This document shows, piece by piece, positions 21,372-31,612 of a stretch of 64,000 bases of DNA. Source of the DNA: Globisporangium splendens (Eukaryota; Oomycota; Peronosporomycetes; Pythiales; Pythiaceae). Location: contig VFIW01000009.1 in NCBI GenBank assembly GCA_006386115.1, positions 820,190-884,189 of the forward strand, read 5' to 3'. The position numbers were made by a program, and so were the translations under genes. Under the pieces are notes generated by a model. It did not search any database, had not been told where the DNA came from, and worked only from the letters and a program-made list of their open reading frames with translations. Each line of letters opens with the position of its first letter. The first letter of the stretch is position 1.

Positions 21372-22640
21372 GATGAAGATGATAAAGAATCTATTGAACT
21401 TAGTGTTTAAGATTCCCGGGGAAGAGAAATGGTGGGTTCTCAGCTATCATATCCTGCCGTAACACAAGCATTTTCACACTTGCGTCCAGGTTTTTCGTAA
21501 TTTTCTAGTTTTTCTGACATTTGTAGTTTCTTCGTGTGCCATTTTGTAAATGGCTTTAATCGTTGTTGTGCGTTTTGGCTGTGCTTTGTCAGCCTCACTT
21601 GCACTTGTGAACGTCGCGCTTCGATGCTTCGATCACGTCTCGATTCACAGAGCCGGTAGGCTCTGTTACGGGGGTCTTGTGCTGCGCGGTATGGTGGCCG
21701 CAGACAGCGGGGGTCTTGTGCTGCGCGGTATGGTGGCCGCAGACAGCGGGGGTCTTGTGCTGCGCGGTATGGTGGCCGCAGACAGCGGGGGGTCTTGTGC
21801 TGCGCGGTGTGGTGGCCGCAGACAGCGGGGGTCTTGTGCTGCGCGGTGTGGTGGCCGCAGACAGCGGGGGGTCTTGTGCTGCGCGGTATGGTGGCCGCAG
21901 ACAGCGGGGGGTGCGCGGTATGGTGGCCGCAGACAGCGGGGGTCTGCTGCGGTGGTGCGGGGGTCTTGTGCTGCGATGGTGGCCGCAGACAGCGGGGGGT
22001 CTGTGTGCGCTGCTGCTGGTGGTGCCGCAGACAGCGGGGGTCTTGTGCTGCGCGGGTGTGGTGGCCGCCAGACAGCGGGGGCTTGTGCTGCGCGGTGTGG
22101 GTGGCCGCAGACAGCGGGGGGTCTTGTGCTGCGCGGTATGGTGGCCGCAGACAGCGGGGGTCTTGTGCTGCGCGGTATGGTGGCCGCAGACAGCGGGGGG
22201 TCTTGTGCTGCGCGGTGTGGTGGCCGCAGACACAGCGCGGGGGTCTTGTGCTGCGCTGACAGCGGGGTGACCGCAGACAGCAGGGGTGGTGGCCGCAGAC
22301 AGCGGTATGTGTGGCCTGCTCGGTACAGCCGCAGGGGGGTCTTGTGCTGGGGTCTTGTGCTATGGTGGCCGCAGACAGCGGGGGGTCTTGTGCTGCGCGG
22401 TGTGGTGGCCGCAGACAGCGGGTAATAGTGCGGTGTCCTGGTGGGCGTCGCAGTTGTGCTTCATGGCGGATTAACCACGACATAGGGTCCGCAGTCATGC
22501 TCATAGTGATCGTGCATTCCATTCCTCACCACCCCAGGGCCTCCAAGAAGGAGGGATTCTCTCCCTGGGATGGGCCGGTCCAAACTGGACCGCTGAGGCT
22601 GGAACTGGACCGCTTGAGCTCTACTGGGAAAAATGGAGAA
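21372..22640. mobile_element. 1.27-kb insertion flanked by 18-bp direct repeats
   Basis: The segment interrupts the hydrolase remnant and is bounded by an 18-base direct repeat. It contains about 300 bases of unique sequence, a GC-rich minisatellite and another 200 bases with a TCCAAACTGGACCGCTGAGG / GGAACTGGACCGC repeat. No transposase or reverse transcriptase is seen. Long target duplications fit target-primed insertion, but a templated DNA-repair insertion would look similar. Confidence 0.5.
21669..22425. repeat. GC-rich minisatellite, about 18 copies of a 39-bp unit
   Basis: The unit is about 39 bases, with the core GGTCTTGTGCTGCGCGGTAT followed by GGTGGCCGCAGACAGCGGG. About 18 copies are visible; the first six are regular, and later ones carry deletions and extra Gs. 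Because 39 is divisible by three, both strands stay open over long stretches (GLVLRGMVAADSG on plus, AVCGHHTAQHKTP on minus). This is a property of the repeat and not evidence of a protein. Confidence 0.9.
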
Positions 22641-23150
22641 TGTTGCCCCTGGCGGGTATCGGCACGCTGAGCGCCGGATACAGTACTGTACGTGGGCTGG
22701 CGCCTCCGCCCATCTGCAAGCACGAATACCACCACTTTTTTTCATGCAAAAAATGCTACATCAAGCAGAGTTGTGCTCTCCATCTCAATCTGGCTAGCTG
22801 TTTCTGCTGCGTAGTATACGTAGTATACAAACTTTCACACTAAAGATCCTTTCTCGTAGCTGTGGCCACGGACATCTGCCCGTCAACAGAGCATGGTCGC
22901 AAAAACAAGTCGGGTTACGTCAAAGCGGACGTGACTCACGCCCGCGCCTCTAATCACAGATCCCAGGTCGACCACCATGGAGATGTCTACGGTACCCAGG
23001 AGACCTGGGCTTGCAAAACAAAGAAAGCAGACGCCAATCGTGAGTGGCAACTTGTCAATTTCGATTTTACCTCGCAAAGCCGAAGCATCCTCCTCCTTCA
23101 GCGACACCAAATTCATTTGAACGATCGAAGACTATTGCTGTACAGCAAAA

Positions 23151-25100
23151 ATGAAGCCGCAAGCGTTCATTGGTCTCCTCCTTGGCGCCCTCGCCGTAAC
23201 GGCCATCCGGACGGCACCAGCATCGGCCGCTCTGAGCGACGATGAGACCGTCATCGTTACCGGCTCGCAACGCATCTACGGAAACGACGCGTACCCCGTT
23301 TACTACCGTCGAGCCGTCCAGACGTCCTACTCGCGCGCTCGCTACCCAGGCTTCAACCACACGACGCGTGTCCTCAAGGCCGGCACCATCCGCCGCGAGG
23401 GCGCCAAGGTGCTGCCGTGCGACATCGTGTTCGAGCGCGACGTGGCTGTGACGCTCCGCGACGGCACCACCATCTACACTGACGTGTTCCGCCCAGTGAA
23501 TGCGAACGCAACGTACCCTGCGCTCATCGCCTGGAGTCCGTATGGCAAGGAAGTGGGCTCACAGTGGTTGGATGACACGCCTGGCCGCTCCCGCGTGCCG
23601 CTGTCGGCGGTCTCGGAGCTGCAGAAGTTTGAGGGACCGGACCCGGCGTACTGGGTGAACCAGGGCTACGTGGTCCTGAACCCTGACACGCGCGGTGGAG
23701 AGCACTCGGAGGGCAACATCACGTACTGGGGCCGCCAGCTGGCCGAGGACGGCTACGACTTTGTCGAGTGGGCCGCCAAGCAGCAGTGGAGCTCGGGCAA
23801 GGTGGCTTTCTCGGGAAACTCCTGGCTTGCTGCCTCGCAATGGTTTATCGCCGCCGAGCAGCCGCCACATCTCGCGGCCATTGCGCCGTGGGAAGGCTTG
23901 ACGGATTTATACCGCCACGTTACTGCACGTGGTGGACTTCCGAACCTGGGTTTCTCTGAGGCCATTGCCACGACGCTACCGGGAAACAACTTTGTCGAGG
24001 ACTCGTCACGAATGACGCTAAAGGAGAGCTTGATCACGCCGTACTGGGAAGACAAGATCGCCCGCCTCAGTAAGATCAACGTCCCAGCTTACGTTGTCGC
24101 CAGCTACTCCAACCAAGTGCACACCCACGGAACGTTCGAGGGCTTCCGCCACATCAGCTCGACGAACAAGTGGCTTCGCGTGCATAACAGCTCCGAGTGG
24201 CCAGACTACTACACCGAGGAGAACGTGGAAGACCTCAGGCGTTTCTTCGACCGCTACCTCAAGGGCATCGACAACGGGTGGGAAAAGACGACGCCGCGTG
24301 TGCGTCTGGCGGTGCTCAACCCAGGCGGCGAGGACCAGTTGAACGTGCCAGCCGCCGACTGGCCGGTCCCAGGAGTCAAGGAGCAAGCCTTGTACCTGCA
24401 AGACAACAACGTCCTGGGTAGCAGTAAACCTTCGAGTGCCTCCAACCTCACTTACAGTGCGACAGCTGAAGGTGGAGTCTCTCTGTTGTACACGATCCCA
24501 GAGGACATGAGCATCGTCGGGTACATCAAGGTTCGCCTCTGGGTCGAAGCCGTGGGGTCGGATGACATGGACCTAGCCGCTATAGTGCAGAAGGTGGGCG
24601 CCAATGGCAACCCGTACCCAAACACGGTGGGTGGCGAGTCGGCGCCAACAGTCTCGACCTTGCAACCTATGCGCGTGTCGTTGCGGCACCTGGACCCGGT
24701 TCGTTCCACGCCGTCTGAGCCCTACCAGACGTTCGATCGCGTCGAGAAGCTCCGTGCAGGTGAGATCGTGCCGGTGGAGATCGGGCTGTGGCCGACTGCA
24801 ATGAAGTTCACCACGGGCGAGCGCCTGCAGCTCGTGATCACGCCAACCGTGGCAACATCCTCAGACAAGGATCTGGGTTTTGGCGTTGCGGTTGTCCCCA
24901 TCCCCGCGGACGGCGGCACTTTCGTCCCCGGCACGAACGTGACGCTCCTGGAGCTGGGCGGTGGTGTTAAACCCGCATACGCCGACGCTCAGCGCGTGCC
25001 GACGCCCGCGAGTGCCAACAACGGCACGCACGTTATTCACTTCGGAGGCGAGTACGACAGCTTCGTGCTGCTGCCAGTGAATGTGACGGCGTCTTCTTAG
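23151..25100 (+). CDS. Secreted CocE/NonD-type (X-Pro dipeptidyl-peptidase S15-like) hydrolase
   Basis: A single-exon gene of 649 residues. The N-terminus MKPQAFIGLLLGALAVTAI with a small-residue end (APASA, about residue 26) is a clear signal peptide, so the enzyme is probably secreted. The family hydrolyses acyl esters or X-Pro peptides with a Ser-Asp-His triad in an alpha/beta-hydrolase fold. The nucleophile is Ser224 in FSGNSWLAASQ. VVLNPDTRGGEHSEG (about 175-189) and YDFVEWAAKQQWSSG are typical of the family. His345 in LRVHNSSEWPDYY is the likely triad His. The acid residue could not be placed with confidence. Residues 375-649 form the jelly-roll C-terminal domain (PRVRLAVLNPGG ... HFGGEYDSFVLLPV). 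GC-rich codon use differs from the flanking M96-like genes. The substrate is unknown. Confidence 0.9.
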   Translation: MKPQAFIGLLLGALAVTAIRTAPASAALSDDETVIVTGSQRIYGNDAYPVYYRRAVQTSYSRARYPGFNHTTRVLKAGTIRREGAKVLPCDIVFERDVAVTLRDGTTIYTDVFRPVNANATYPALIAWSPYGKEVGSQWLDDTPGRSRVPLSAVSELQKFEGPDPAYWVNQGYVVLNPDTRGGEHSEGNITYWGRQLAEDGYDFVEWAAKQQWSSGKVAFSGNSWLAASQWFIAAEQPPHLAAIAPWEGLTDLYRHVTARGGLPNLGFSEAIATTLPGNNFVEDSSRMTLKESLITPYWEDKIARLSKINVPAYVVASYSNQVHTHGTFEGFRHISSTNKWLRVHNSSEWPDYYTEENVEDLRRFFDRYLKGIDNGWEKTTPRVRLAVLNPGGEDQLNVPAADWPVPGVKEQALYLQDNNVLGSSKPSSASNLTYSATAEGGVSLLYTIPEDMSIVGYIKVRLWVEAVGSDDMDLAAIVQKVGANGNPYPNTVGGESAPTVSTLQPMRVSLRHLDPVRSTPSEPYQTFDRVEKLRAGEIVPVEIGLWPTAMKFTTGERLQLVITPTVATSSDKDLGFGVAVVPIPADGGTFVPGTNVTLLELGGGVKPAYADAQRVPTPASANNGTHVIHFGGEYDSFVLLPVNVTASS

Positions 25101-25439
25101 ACGCTCCGAACTTTGGATCTGGTAGCTCATCACTCCCCATAGTCTTCTAATCGTGAAGAAAGAGTTGAAGTGCGTTTGGTCGTAGAATTCGTTCTAGAGT
25201 TTTGTTGTAGCTTGAACTCAATCACTTTCTAAACTGCCGTCTCCTGCTGAAGCGCCCGAACTGCATAACGCTCTGATCGGCATCGTCTTTTTATCCAATC
25301 GAAACGGACCAATTGACTATTGGACGTACTGATTGACTGGTTGACTCGAGCAAACTCTCGTTTCCGCCAATCGGAGGGTGCTCAAGTGCCTCTTCTGTGC
25401 GCCTCAGCGCCTATCAGCAATCGTTCATTTCGAAGGAGG

Positions 25440-27107
25440 ATGACGCACCGGACGGACAGCAGAGACGGCGACGACAGCGGCGCGACGCTCGACGCTGCTC
25501 TCTCCTTCGTCGACGAGTACGAGTCGTCGGCGGCTTCAGACAGCGATGACGAGCTCGTTCGCTCTCTCGGGACCGCGAGTGCGTCGCAGGACGAGCTGAC
25601 CACAGACGAGCTTTTCATGGACGTCGAAGGTCTGCTGGACCTTGCGGCGTTACTCGAGTTTGTTGATGCCAACGCGTCTGCATCCCCCTTTCAGCCACTA
25701 GAAGCGCCATATCCGCTAGAAGCAAGCAACCCAGCTGTGGAGAATGCTGCTGCCAAGAAGTTACACAAGAAGCCGACGCGGTTGGACCCAAACAAGTGGC
25801 GCAACACGCGCAAGCAAGAGATGATCTACTTGCGCAACAAAGTGTCGGAGCTGGAGGCTCAATTGCGCGAAACCCACAAACAGAAAAAGCCACGATCGTG
25901 GCCCTCGCCACTGAGACACCACGTCCATCCAGCAGAGGATCGCAATGGCTGGAAAGTGCGGTTTTCAGTCCCATTGTCCGCCGCAGGGTCGTCGTTCCGC
26001 CCAACAGCTGTGTCTGTGTGGAAAGAGATCGCCGACAGCCAAAGCAATGAGCGCATGCGGTCTGAGCGCGAGAATACTCGCCTCAAGCTTTTATTGGGAA
26101 GTCAGCTTCGGATCGCCAACAACCTACAAAAGCTCTTGAACAAGAGCACCGGGACTCGGGTACGAACTTGCGTTGTTTTTGTTTTTGCTTGTACTGCATT
26201 TCTGAAGGTGTCGACGAACTCGTTTCATGTTTTTTATTGTAGGATATTGATAAATGTATCTATCGAAGCAAGGGCGTGCATAATGTGCACCCGCCGACAG
26301 CCAACTGGACAACTGACAGCCAGATCTTCGATTACTTGCTCGCTGGGGTCCCCGTCATGTATAGCGAGATCGACGCTGTGCTGGCTGTTATTCGCCTTGC
26401 GCAAAGCGAGGCGCCGCGCGTGGACGCCAAGATGCTCACGGACGAAAGTCACGGCCAGGTCATGGAGGTGTTCGGCAACAAGGTGTTTCCGTTTGACATC
26501 CACACCACAGGTGCAGCAGTGTGGGACCATTTCGTATCCATGAAAGAACGGATCCCATACCGCCACTACTACCACACGACGCCAAAGGTAAAATTCTCTT
26601 TCTCTTTTCGCGAAAGATGCAAAGTCGTTGATGCCAATACACTGAGTGCGTTGGTTTACGTTTGCGTATGTGCAGAAAATCAATGCTGAAGAAGACACGA
26701 TTCTTGAAAACTGTATCCTCGACATGCAATTGAACCAGACGAGTGGCCGTTTCCATATAAAGCAAATCCTGCGTCGGTATGTCGAGAGAGACCGCGTGGT
26801 GGTGATCTGGCGCGCATGTTTTAATCCAGTCGAGTTGTCTGGTGAGCCGATTACAGGCGTGCAGTTTGTGGAGAAAGGGTTCATTGTCGTCAAACGCCCG
26901 AAGATCAACTGGGGCAATATGTCGCTGCTTCAGACGTGCTATATCGCCAAACCAGAGCTGACGGGTGACATGAAAGAGAACCCGTTGGTTAAATCCATGC
27001 TCGACTTTGTATTGAGAACGACTGCTGGAAACATCACGGCTAGTCACCAGATGATCGAAAATGAGTTGCTCGAGCAGATGCTGAGAACCAGTAATCGAGT
27101 GTCTTGA
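25440..27107 (+). CDS. M96-like family gene B (complete)
   Basis: Exons 25440-26159, 26243-26587 and 26676-27107, all in phase, 498 residues. The first in-frame ATG at 25440 begins MTHRTDSRDGDDSG. The order is the same as in gene D: acidic N-terminus (FVDEYESSAASDSDDELV), basic region LDPNKWRNTRKQEMIYLRNK with helix VSELEAQLRETHKQ, second helix NERMRSERENTRLKLLLGSQ, then HYYHTTPK, RRYVERDRVVVIWRACF and DFVLRTTAGNITASHQM. From 25971 onward, including introns and downstream DNA to 27739, it is almost identical to the inverse of 13028-14797 (gene A). No defects are seen. Confidence 0.85.
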
Positions 27108-27471
27108 GGAGTGAGAAATCGTGAGACGCTGCCGCGTCAGACCTGCATTTTCAATTGGAGGGGGTGATATGCAAAAGCGAACAAGATATATGTAAGCGTG
27201 TAAGGCGTGCTGGCATTTTCAACGATGGAGCTGCACAGCTGAGTATCACCGAAGCCACTGCAGATCAGGGAGCCTCATTTTTTCTTCGCTTGCTGCAACT
27301 ACTCAGTTGCTATCTTGAAGCTACCCAGCCTGCCCGTCGTTGAATTCATTGATACCAGAAGTTGATAAAGCACAGTGCGGTGGTTTTTTGTACCCAGAGC
27401 TAGCCAGCCAGACAGCCAAGAGCCAAGCTGATTCCACTCCAGCGCTCGGATGAAGCATTCATTTTTTTGCG

Positions 27472-27820
27472 TTGTTGAACAAACCGTGTCGGATTGTCGC
27501 TCTCGGGCCAACCGGACGGTACCAACAAGACAACTTCCTTCTCAAACCGAAGCTCGGGGAGGTCGTGACGACGGTACTTCCCATTGGCCCGAATGTTGAG
27601 ATGCTGACGCACAAAGGCGTTGAGTTCGTCAGTGGACGTTGGCGAGCAACCCGGTGCATTCTGGCAGCACTACGTTTACAGAACCTCTGGAGTCATCTAC
27701 GTGGTCGACACTGCTGATCCGGATCGCCTCTCTGTCGCACAGCTCTCTAATCCAGTACGAGGTGCAGCGGGATGCGAAGGTGCTGGCGTTTGCGAACAAA
27801 CATGGTTGAACCCTCGACCA
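27472..27820 (+). pseudogene. ARF-like small GTPase pseudogene, copy 2
   Basis: The same degenerate ARF-like sequence as at 13.0-13.3 kb, on the other strand and 365 bases after gene B. It reads RIVALGPTGRYQQDNF, LGEVVTTVLPIGPNVEML, then in another frame YRTSGVIYVVDTADPDRL. After 27739 it departs from copy 1 (QYEVQRDAKVLAFANKHG, then a stop). The P-loop is destroyed and the frame shifts once. Confidence 0.7.
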
Positions 27821-28133
27821 AGGACCTCGCATACTAATCCATTGTTTGCTTCTTACGACGAGCATCGATGCAAGAGCTCAGTTGTATCTCGTTGTCCCTC
27901 TTTCTTTCTGCGGCCATATCCGCCCAGGCGTCAACAAAGACTGCTCAGTCTGTGGCAATTGATTTGGAAAGCTCAACAGTGACGAACTTGCACCGCGACG
28001 ACTTCTTTTAGCGTAAATATTCCAAACTACCCATCTTTTGGTAATTATCCTCTTTTGGTAATTCTGTGGGTACCGTCCAGTAATTGAGTGTATTCCTCGT
28101 ACCACTGAACTCTGGTTGCTCCGAAATGCAAAA

Positions 28134-29801
28134 ATGACGCACTGGACGGACGATGGAGACTGCGGCGCGATGCTCGCCGCTGCGCTCGCCTTCGTCGACG
28201 AGTACGAGTCATCGATGGTGGCGTCGGACAGCGGCGACGACGCACTCCCGCATTCTCTTGTGAGCGCGAGCGCAGCGCAGGGTGAGCTGGTCCTAGATGG
28301 ACTCGCGGCGATCGATGAGCAGGTGGACGTCCGGACCGTCGATGCCAACGCGTCCAATACTGGGTCCTCACTGCTGCCAGTTGCGTTAGTGCCGCTGGAT
28401 GGAAATAACTCAGCTATTCAGCAAGACGCGCGCACGAGTCTTACGGCCAAGAAATCGTGCAAAAAGCCGACGCGGTCGGACCCGAACAAGTCGCGCAATG
28501 CGCGCAAGCAAGAACTGATTTACTTGCGCAGCAAAGTGTCGGACTTGGAAGCCCAATTGCGCGACATGCACAAGCAAAAGCATCCTCGCGACTCACCCTC
28601 GTCGTCGTCGCTATGGCACCGGATTCATTCAGCAGAGGAACGCAATGACCAGGATCTGCGCTTTTCGATTCCATTGTCCGCCGCAGGGTCGTCGTTCCGC
28701 CCAACAGCTGCGTCTGTGTGGAAAGAGATCGCCGACAGCCAAAGCAATGAGCGCATGCGGTCTGAGCGCGAGAATACTCGCCTCAAGCTTTTATTGGGAA
28801 GTCAGCTTCGGATCGCCAACAACCTACAAAAGCTCTTGAACAAGAGCATCGCGTTGCGAGTACGAAGTGGCGTTTTCTTGCTGTTTGTTCTGTAGAAGCG
28901 AGCTCACTTTGTCTGTTACTTTGTCAAATCTAGGACATTGAGAAATGCGTCTATCGAAGCAAGGGCGTGCAAAATGTGCACTCGCCGACATCCGACTGGA
29001 CGGTCAACCAGGTCTTCGAAAGCTTGCTCGCTGGAGTCCACGCCACGTATAGCGAGATCGACGCTCTGCTCGCTGCCATTAGCCTTGCACGAAGCGAGGC
29101 GCCGCACGTGGCCGCCAAGATGCTCACGGACGAAAGCCACGGCCAGGTCATGGAGGTGTTCGGCAACAAGGTGTTTCCGTTTGATATCCAGACTACAGGG
29201 ACGGCGGTGTGGAATCATTTCCTGTCCGCGAAAGAGCGAGTCCCGTACCGCCACTACTACCATACGACCCCAAAGGTAAAGCTGATTTTCTTCTTACTGT
29301 CATTGTAAAAAGACGGGTATCTCATGCAGAATATGGTTGTGCATGAATTTCGTTTGCAAATAGGAAATCAACGCTGAAGAAGACACGATTCTTGAAAACT
29401 GTATCCTGGAGATGCAATTGAACCAAGTGATTGGGCAATTCCGTTTGAAGCAGATCCTGCGTCGATATGTCGAGAGAGACCGCGTGGTGGTGATCTGGCT
29501 AGGGTGTTTTAATCCAATTGAGTTGTCTGGTGAGCCGATTACAGGCGTGCAGTTTGTGGAGAAAGGGTTCATTGTCGTCAAACGCCCGAAGATCAACTGG
29601 GGCAATATGTCGCTGCTTCAGACGTGCTATATCACCAAACCAGAGCTGACGGGTGACATGAAAGAGAAAGAGAACCCGTTGGTTAAATCCATGCTCGACT
29701 TTGTATTGAGAACGACTGCTGGAAACATCACGGCAAGTCACCAGATGATCGAAAATGAGTTGCTCGAGCAGATGCTGAGAACCAGTAATCGAGTGTCTTG
29801 A
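28134..29801 (+). CDS. M96-like family gene C (complete)
   Basis: Exons 28134-28859, 28934-29275 and 29364-29801, all in phase, 501 residues. The start MTHWTDDGDCGAML is the first in-frame ATG. The N-terminal half is close to gene A (FVDEYESSMVASDSGDDALP, RSDPNKSRNARKQELIYLR). About 170 bases around 28680-28850 are the same as in A and B. Intron 1 and exon 2 differ from them (TVNQVFESLLAGVHATYSE). Exon 3 is again nearly the same. A two-codon insertion (EK) near 29665 is unique to this copy. This alternation of identical and diverged patches points to gene conversion among paralogues. Confidence 0.85.
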
Positions 29802-29834
29802 GAAGCGTCAATTTACGGGGGATTTCTTCGAACT

Positions 29835-30158
29835 ATGGCTTTCAAGGAGACTCGTTCCATGGGCAGACTTTTGTCCAAATACGCGCGCGCTCGGTGTCGG
29901 ATCATGTCGCGAGCTACTGGACGAACAAATCGAGTCAGATTGTCGTCCTCGGGTTGGACGGAGCCGGCAAGACGGCATTTGCTCTACATGCTAAAACTTG
30001 GGACAGTCATGACGACGATGCCTCCGATTGGTCTGAGCGCCGTGATGCTGAATCAAAAAGGTGTTGAGTTCACATCAATGGGTGGATATTGGCGAGCAAC
30101 CCAGAGCGTTCTGGTAGCACTTCTATTGAAATACAAGTCAAGAAACTGGTGGCCATAG
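29835..30158 (+). pseudogene. ARF-like small GTPase pseudogene, copy 3, N-terminal part
   Basis: It follows gene C directly. One frame begins MGRLLSKYARARC at 29859, a second holds the intact P-loop IVVLGLDGAGKTAF, and the first frame resumes with LYMLKLGTVMTTMPPIGL and MLNQKGVEFTSMGGYW. An ARF-type GTPase would need all three pieces joined, so at least two frameshifts break it. Its P-loop is better preserved than in the other two copies. Confidence 0.65.
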
Positions 30159-30165
30159 TCAACGA

Positions 30166-30352
30166 CTTTGCGCTGTCTTGCCATGGATCGACGTGCAACC
30201 AGGACGGTCTTGTTGTTCATCAACGCCAGCAGCTTCGCGTCTCGCAGCGCCTCGTACTCGAAGAAACAGCGCAGTTCGTCTGCTGCGTCGGACATGCGAT
30301 CCGGATCAGCAGCGTTGACCATGAAGATGATCCCAGTGGCATGCCGCAGCAC
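30166..30352 (-). pseudogene. ARF-like pseudogene copy 3, C-terminal part, inverted
   Basis: On the minus strand this short frame encodes GIIFMVNAADPDRMSDAADE and LRCFFEYEALRDAKLLALMN, the middle of an ARF GTPase just after the switch region. The N-terminal half of the same copy lies on the plus strand immediately to the left. The two halves therefore face each other, which requires an internal inversion. Confidence 0.6.
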
Positions 30353-30399
30353 GCCAAGTACCTCGGCGTTCGGAACGCTACGCTCTGGTATGTGACCGA

Positions 30400-31300
30400 T
30401 TGTCTACTCCTACCCCGTTTCTACTGGCTGTGGACAAAGAGAATCTTTGCCAACTCCTGTCGCTACTCGTCCCAGTCAACGCGCTGAACCGAAAGAGCCA
30501 AGCAGAGACCGCGCATCAGGTGGGATCCCTTCTAATGCTCTACCGTCTCCGTACTGTAACGTTGGATGCCACTCAGTCCCTCAAAGACTATCAGTCTCCT
30601 GCACGAACCCCCAAGCATTTTGCGCCACATGGACCGTTGGCTGTGAAAACTCGCTGTCTGCTTGCACAAGCTCTCGACAGTCGTTCCTTTAACAGATACA
30701 CCGATCCTGCCGTCCGCAGAAAGCAGTCGTTTATTTTCGAGACCCAGCTCTTTCTCGAGTCACGCTTCAAGGATCTTGATAGCAATTTGTCGAAAGCGGT
30801 GAGGTTCTGCAACGTGACGCGCGGTGTTGCGCCTGAAGCGAACAACCAAGTCGTCGATTCAGTGAAGCTGACGATAGTGAACAACGTACGCAAAATGGTG
30901 GTGGCAAGTGTGGCTGAGGAAATCGCGGAGAGCGTCACTCCAGAGATGTCAACAGCAACGGATTTCTCGGAGAAGTTAATGGACATGTTTGGAAGCGGCA
31001 CTGTACAAGACAGCGTCAACGTTGCTGACGTTCGCGAAAGTCGCGTTGAAGAGGAGCTCCAGCGATGGGTGGTGGAGTCTACATCACAATGTGAGTCTGT
31101 TCACGAATTTTGTCCACGGCAAGCAGCTTCGAACGACTACCGAAGGTGGCAAAAACTGTGTTTGGGTTTGCAACATCGTCCGCTCAAATTGAGCGCGACT
31201 TTGGCGGATGCGGAAGATTGGTGACCAGTCACCGAGTCAGTCTGGGAGATCTCAGCGTCGAAATGAGCTCTTTTCCAAATTGCAACCGCGAGTTTATCCA
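30400..31300 (+). pseudogene. hAT-family transposase C-terminal remnant
   Basis: A 274-codon frame without a clear start contains AETAHQVGSLLMLYRLRTVT, FIFETQLFLESRFKDLDSN and EEELQRWVVESTSQ. After a shift near 31130 another frame reads TASSFERLPKVAKTVFGFAT, SSAQIERDFGGCGRL and VTSHRVSLGDLSVEM. That order matches the C-terminal dimerisation region of hAT transposases (the SAQIERDF motif). The N-terminal zinc finger and most of the catalytic core are absent. From 31300 to 31612 I see nothing else. Confidence 0.65.
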
Positions 31301-31612
31301 GCTTTCTCAGTGTGGCAAGATCCCAGTTGATACGATCGCGGCTCACATTCCATCGCATGTACTTGTGGGTATCGGCGGTGATTTGGATAACGGCGTCGAT
31401 CGAGAGATCATACAGACATTCTCAAGTGCGAGCTTTGACGATGAAGAAGAAGAGCGAGCAGCAGCATTTGTATTGTGCGTGTGATGCGTGCTCCACGATA
31501 TATATAATGAACATATGCAATGATGCAAGTCGCAATCGTAAAATACCTTTCTTATGTTGCCAAGAACTCCTGCAATTTCCGAATCTTGTTTGCACATCCG
31601 AGGGAAGCTGCT

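Larger units (their letters stand above)
21270..22740 (-). pseudogene. Antisense remnant of a CocE-type hydrolase 3' end, split by an insertion
   Basis: On the minus strand, 22655-22740 encodes LQMGGG and YPALSVPIPARGN, matching LELGGG and PAYADAQRVPTPAS of the intact hydrolase. The segment 21283-21371 encodes NNGTNIIHFGGECDSFVLLA then VTVTVSS and a stop, matching the intact C-terminus NNGTHVIHFGGEYDSFVLLP. The two pieces would be contiguous but are separated by 1.27 kb. The 18 bases TGTTGCCCCTGGCGGGTA occur at both borders (21354-21371 and 22641-22658). The remnant faces away from the intact gene, so it comes from an inverted duplication. Confidence 0.75.

Noticed and set aside
21669..22425. 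CRISPR-like array
   Set aside because: Units are contiguous with no unique spacers, and the genome is eukaryotic. It is a minisatellite.
21550..22522. Long open frames on both strands (up to 360 codons) across 21.5-22.5 kb
   Set aside because: They are a by-product of the 39-base repeat, whose length is a multiple of three. Repeated GLVLRG and AVCGHH peptides match no protein, and composition is wholly that of the repeat.
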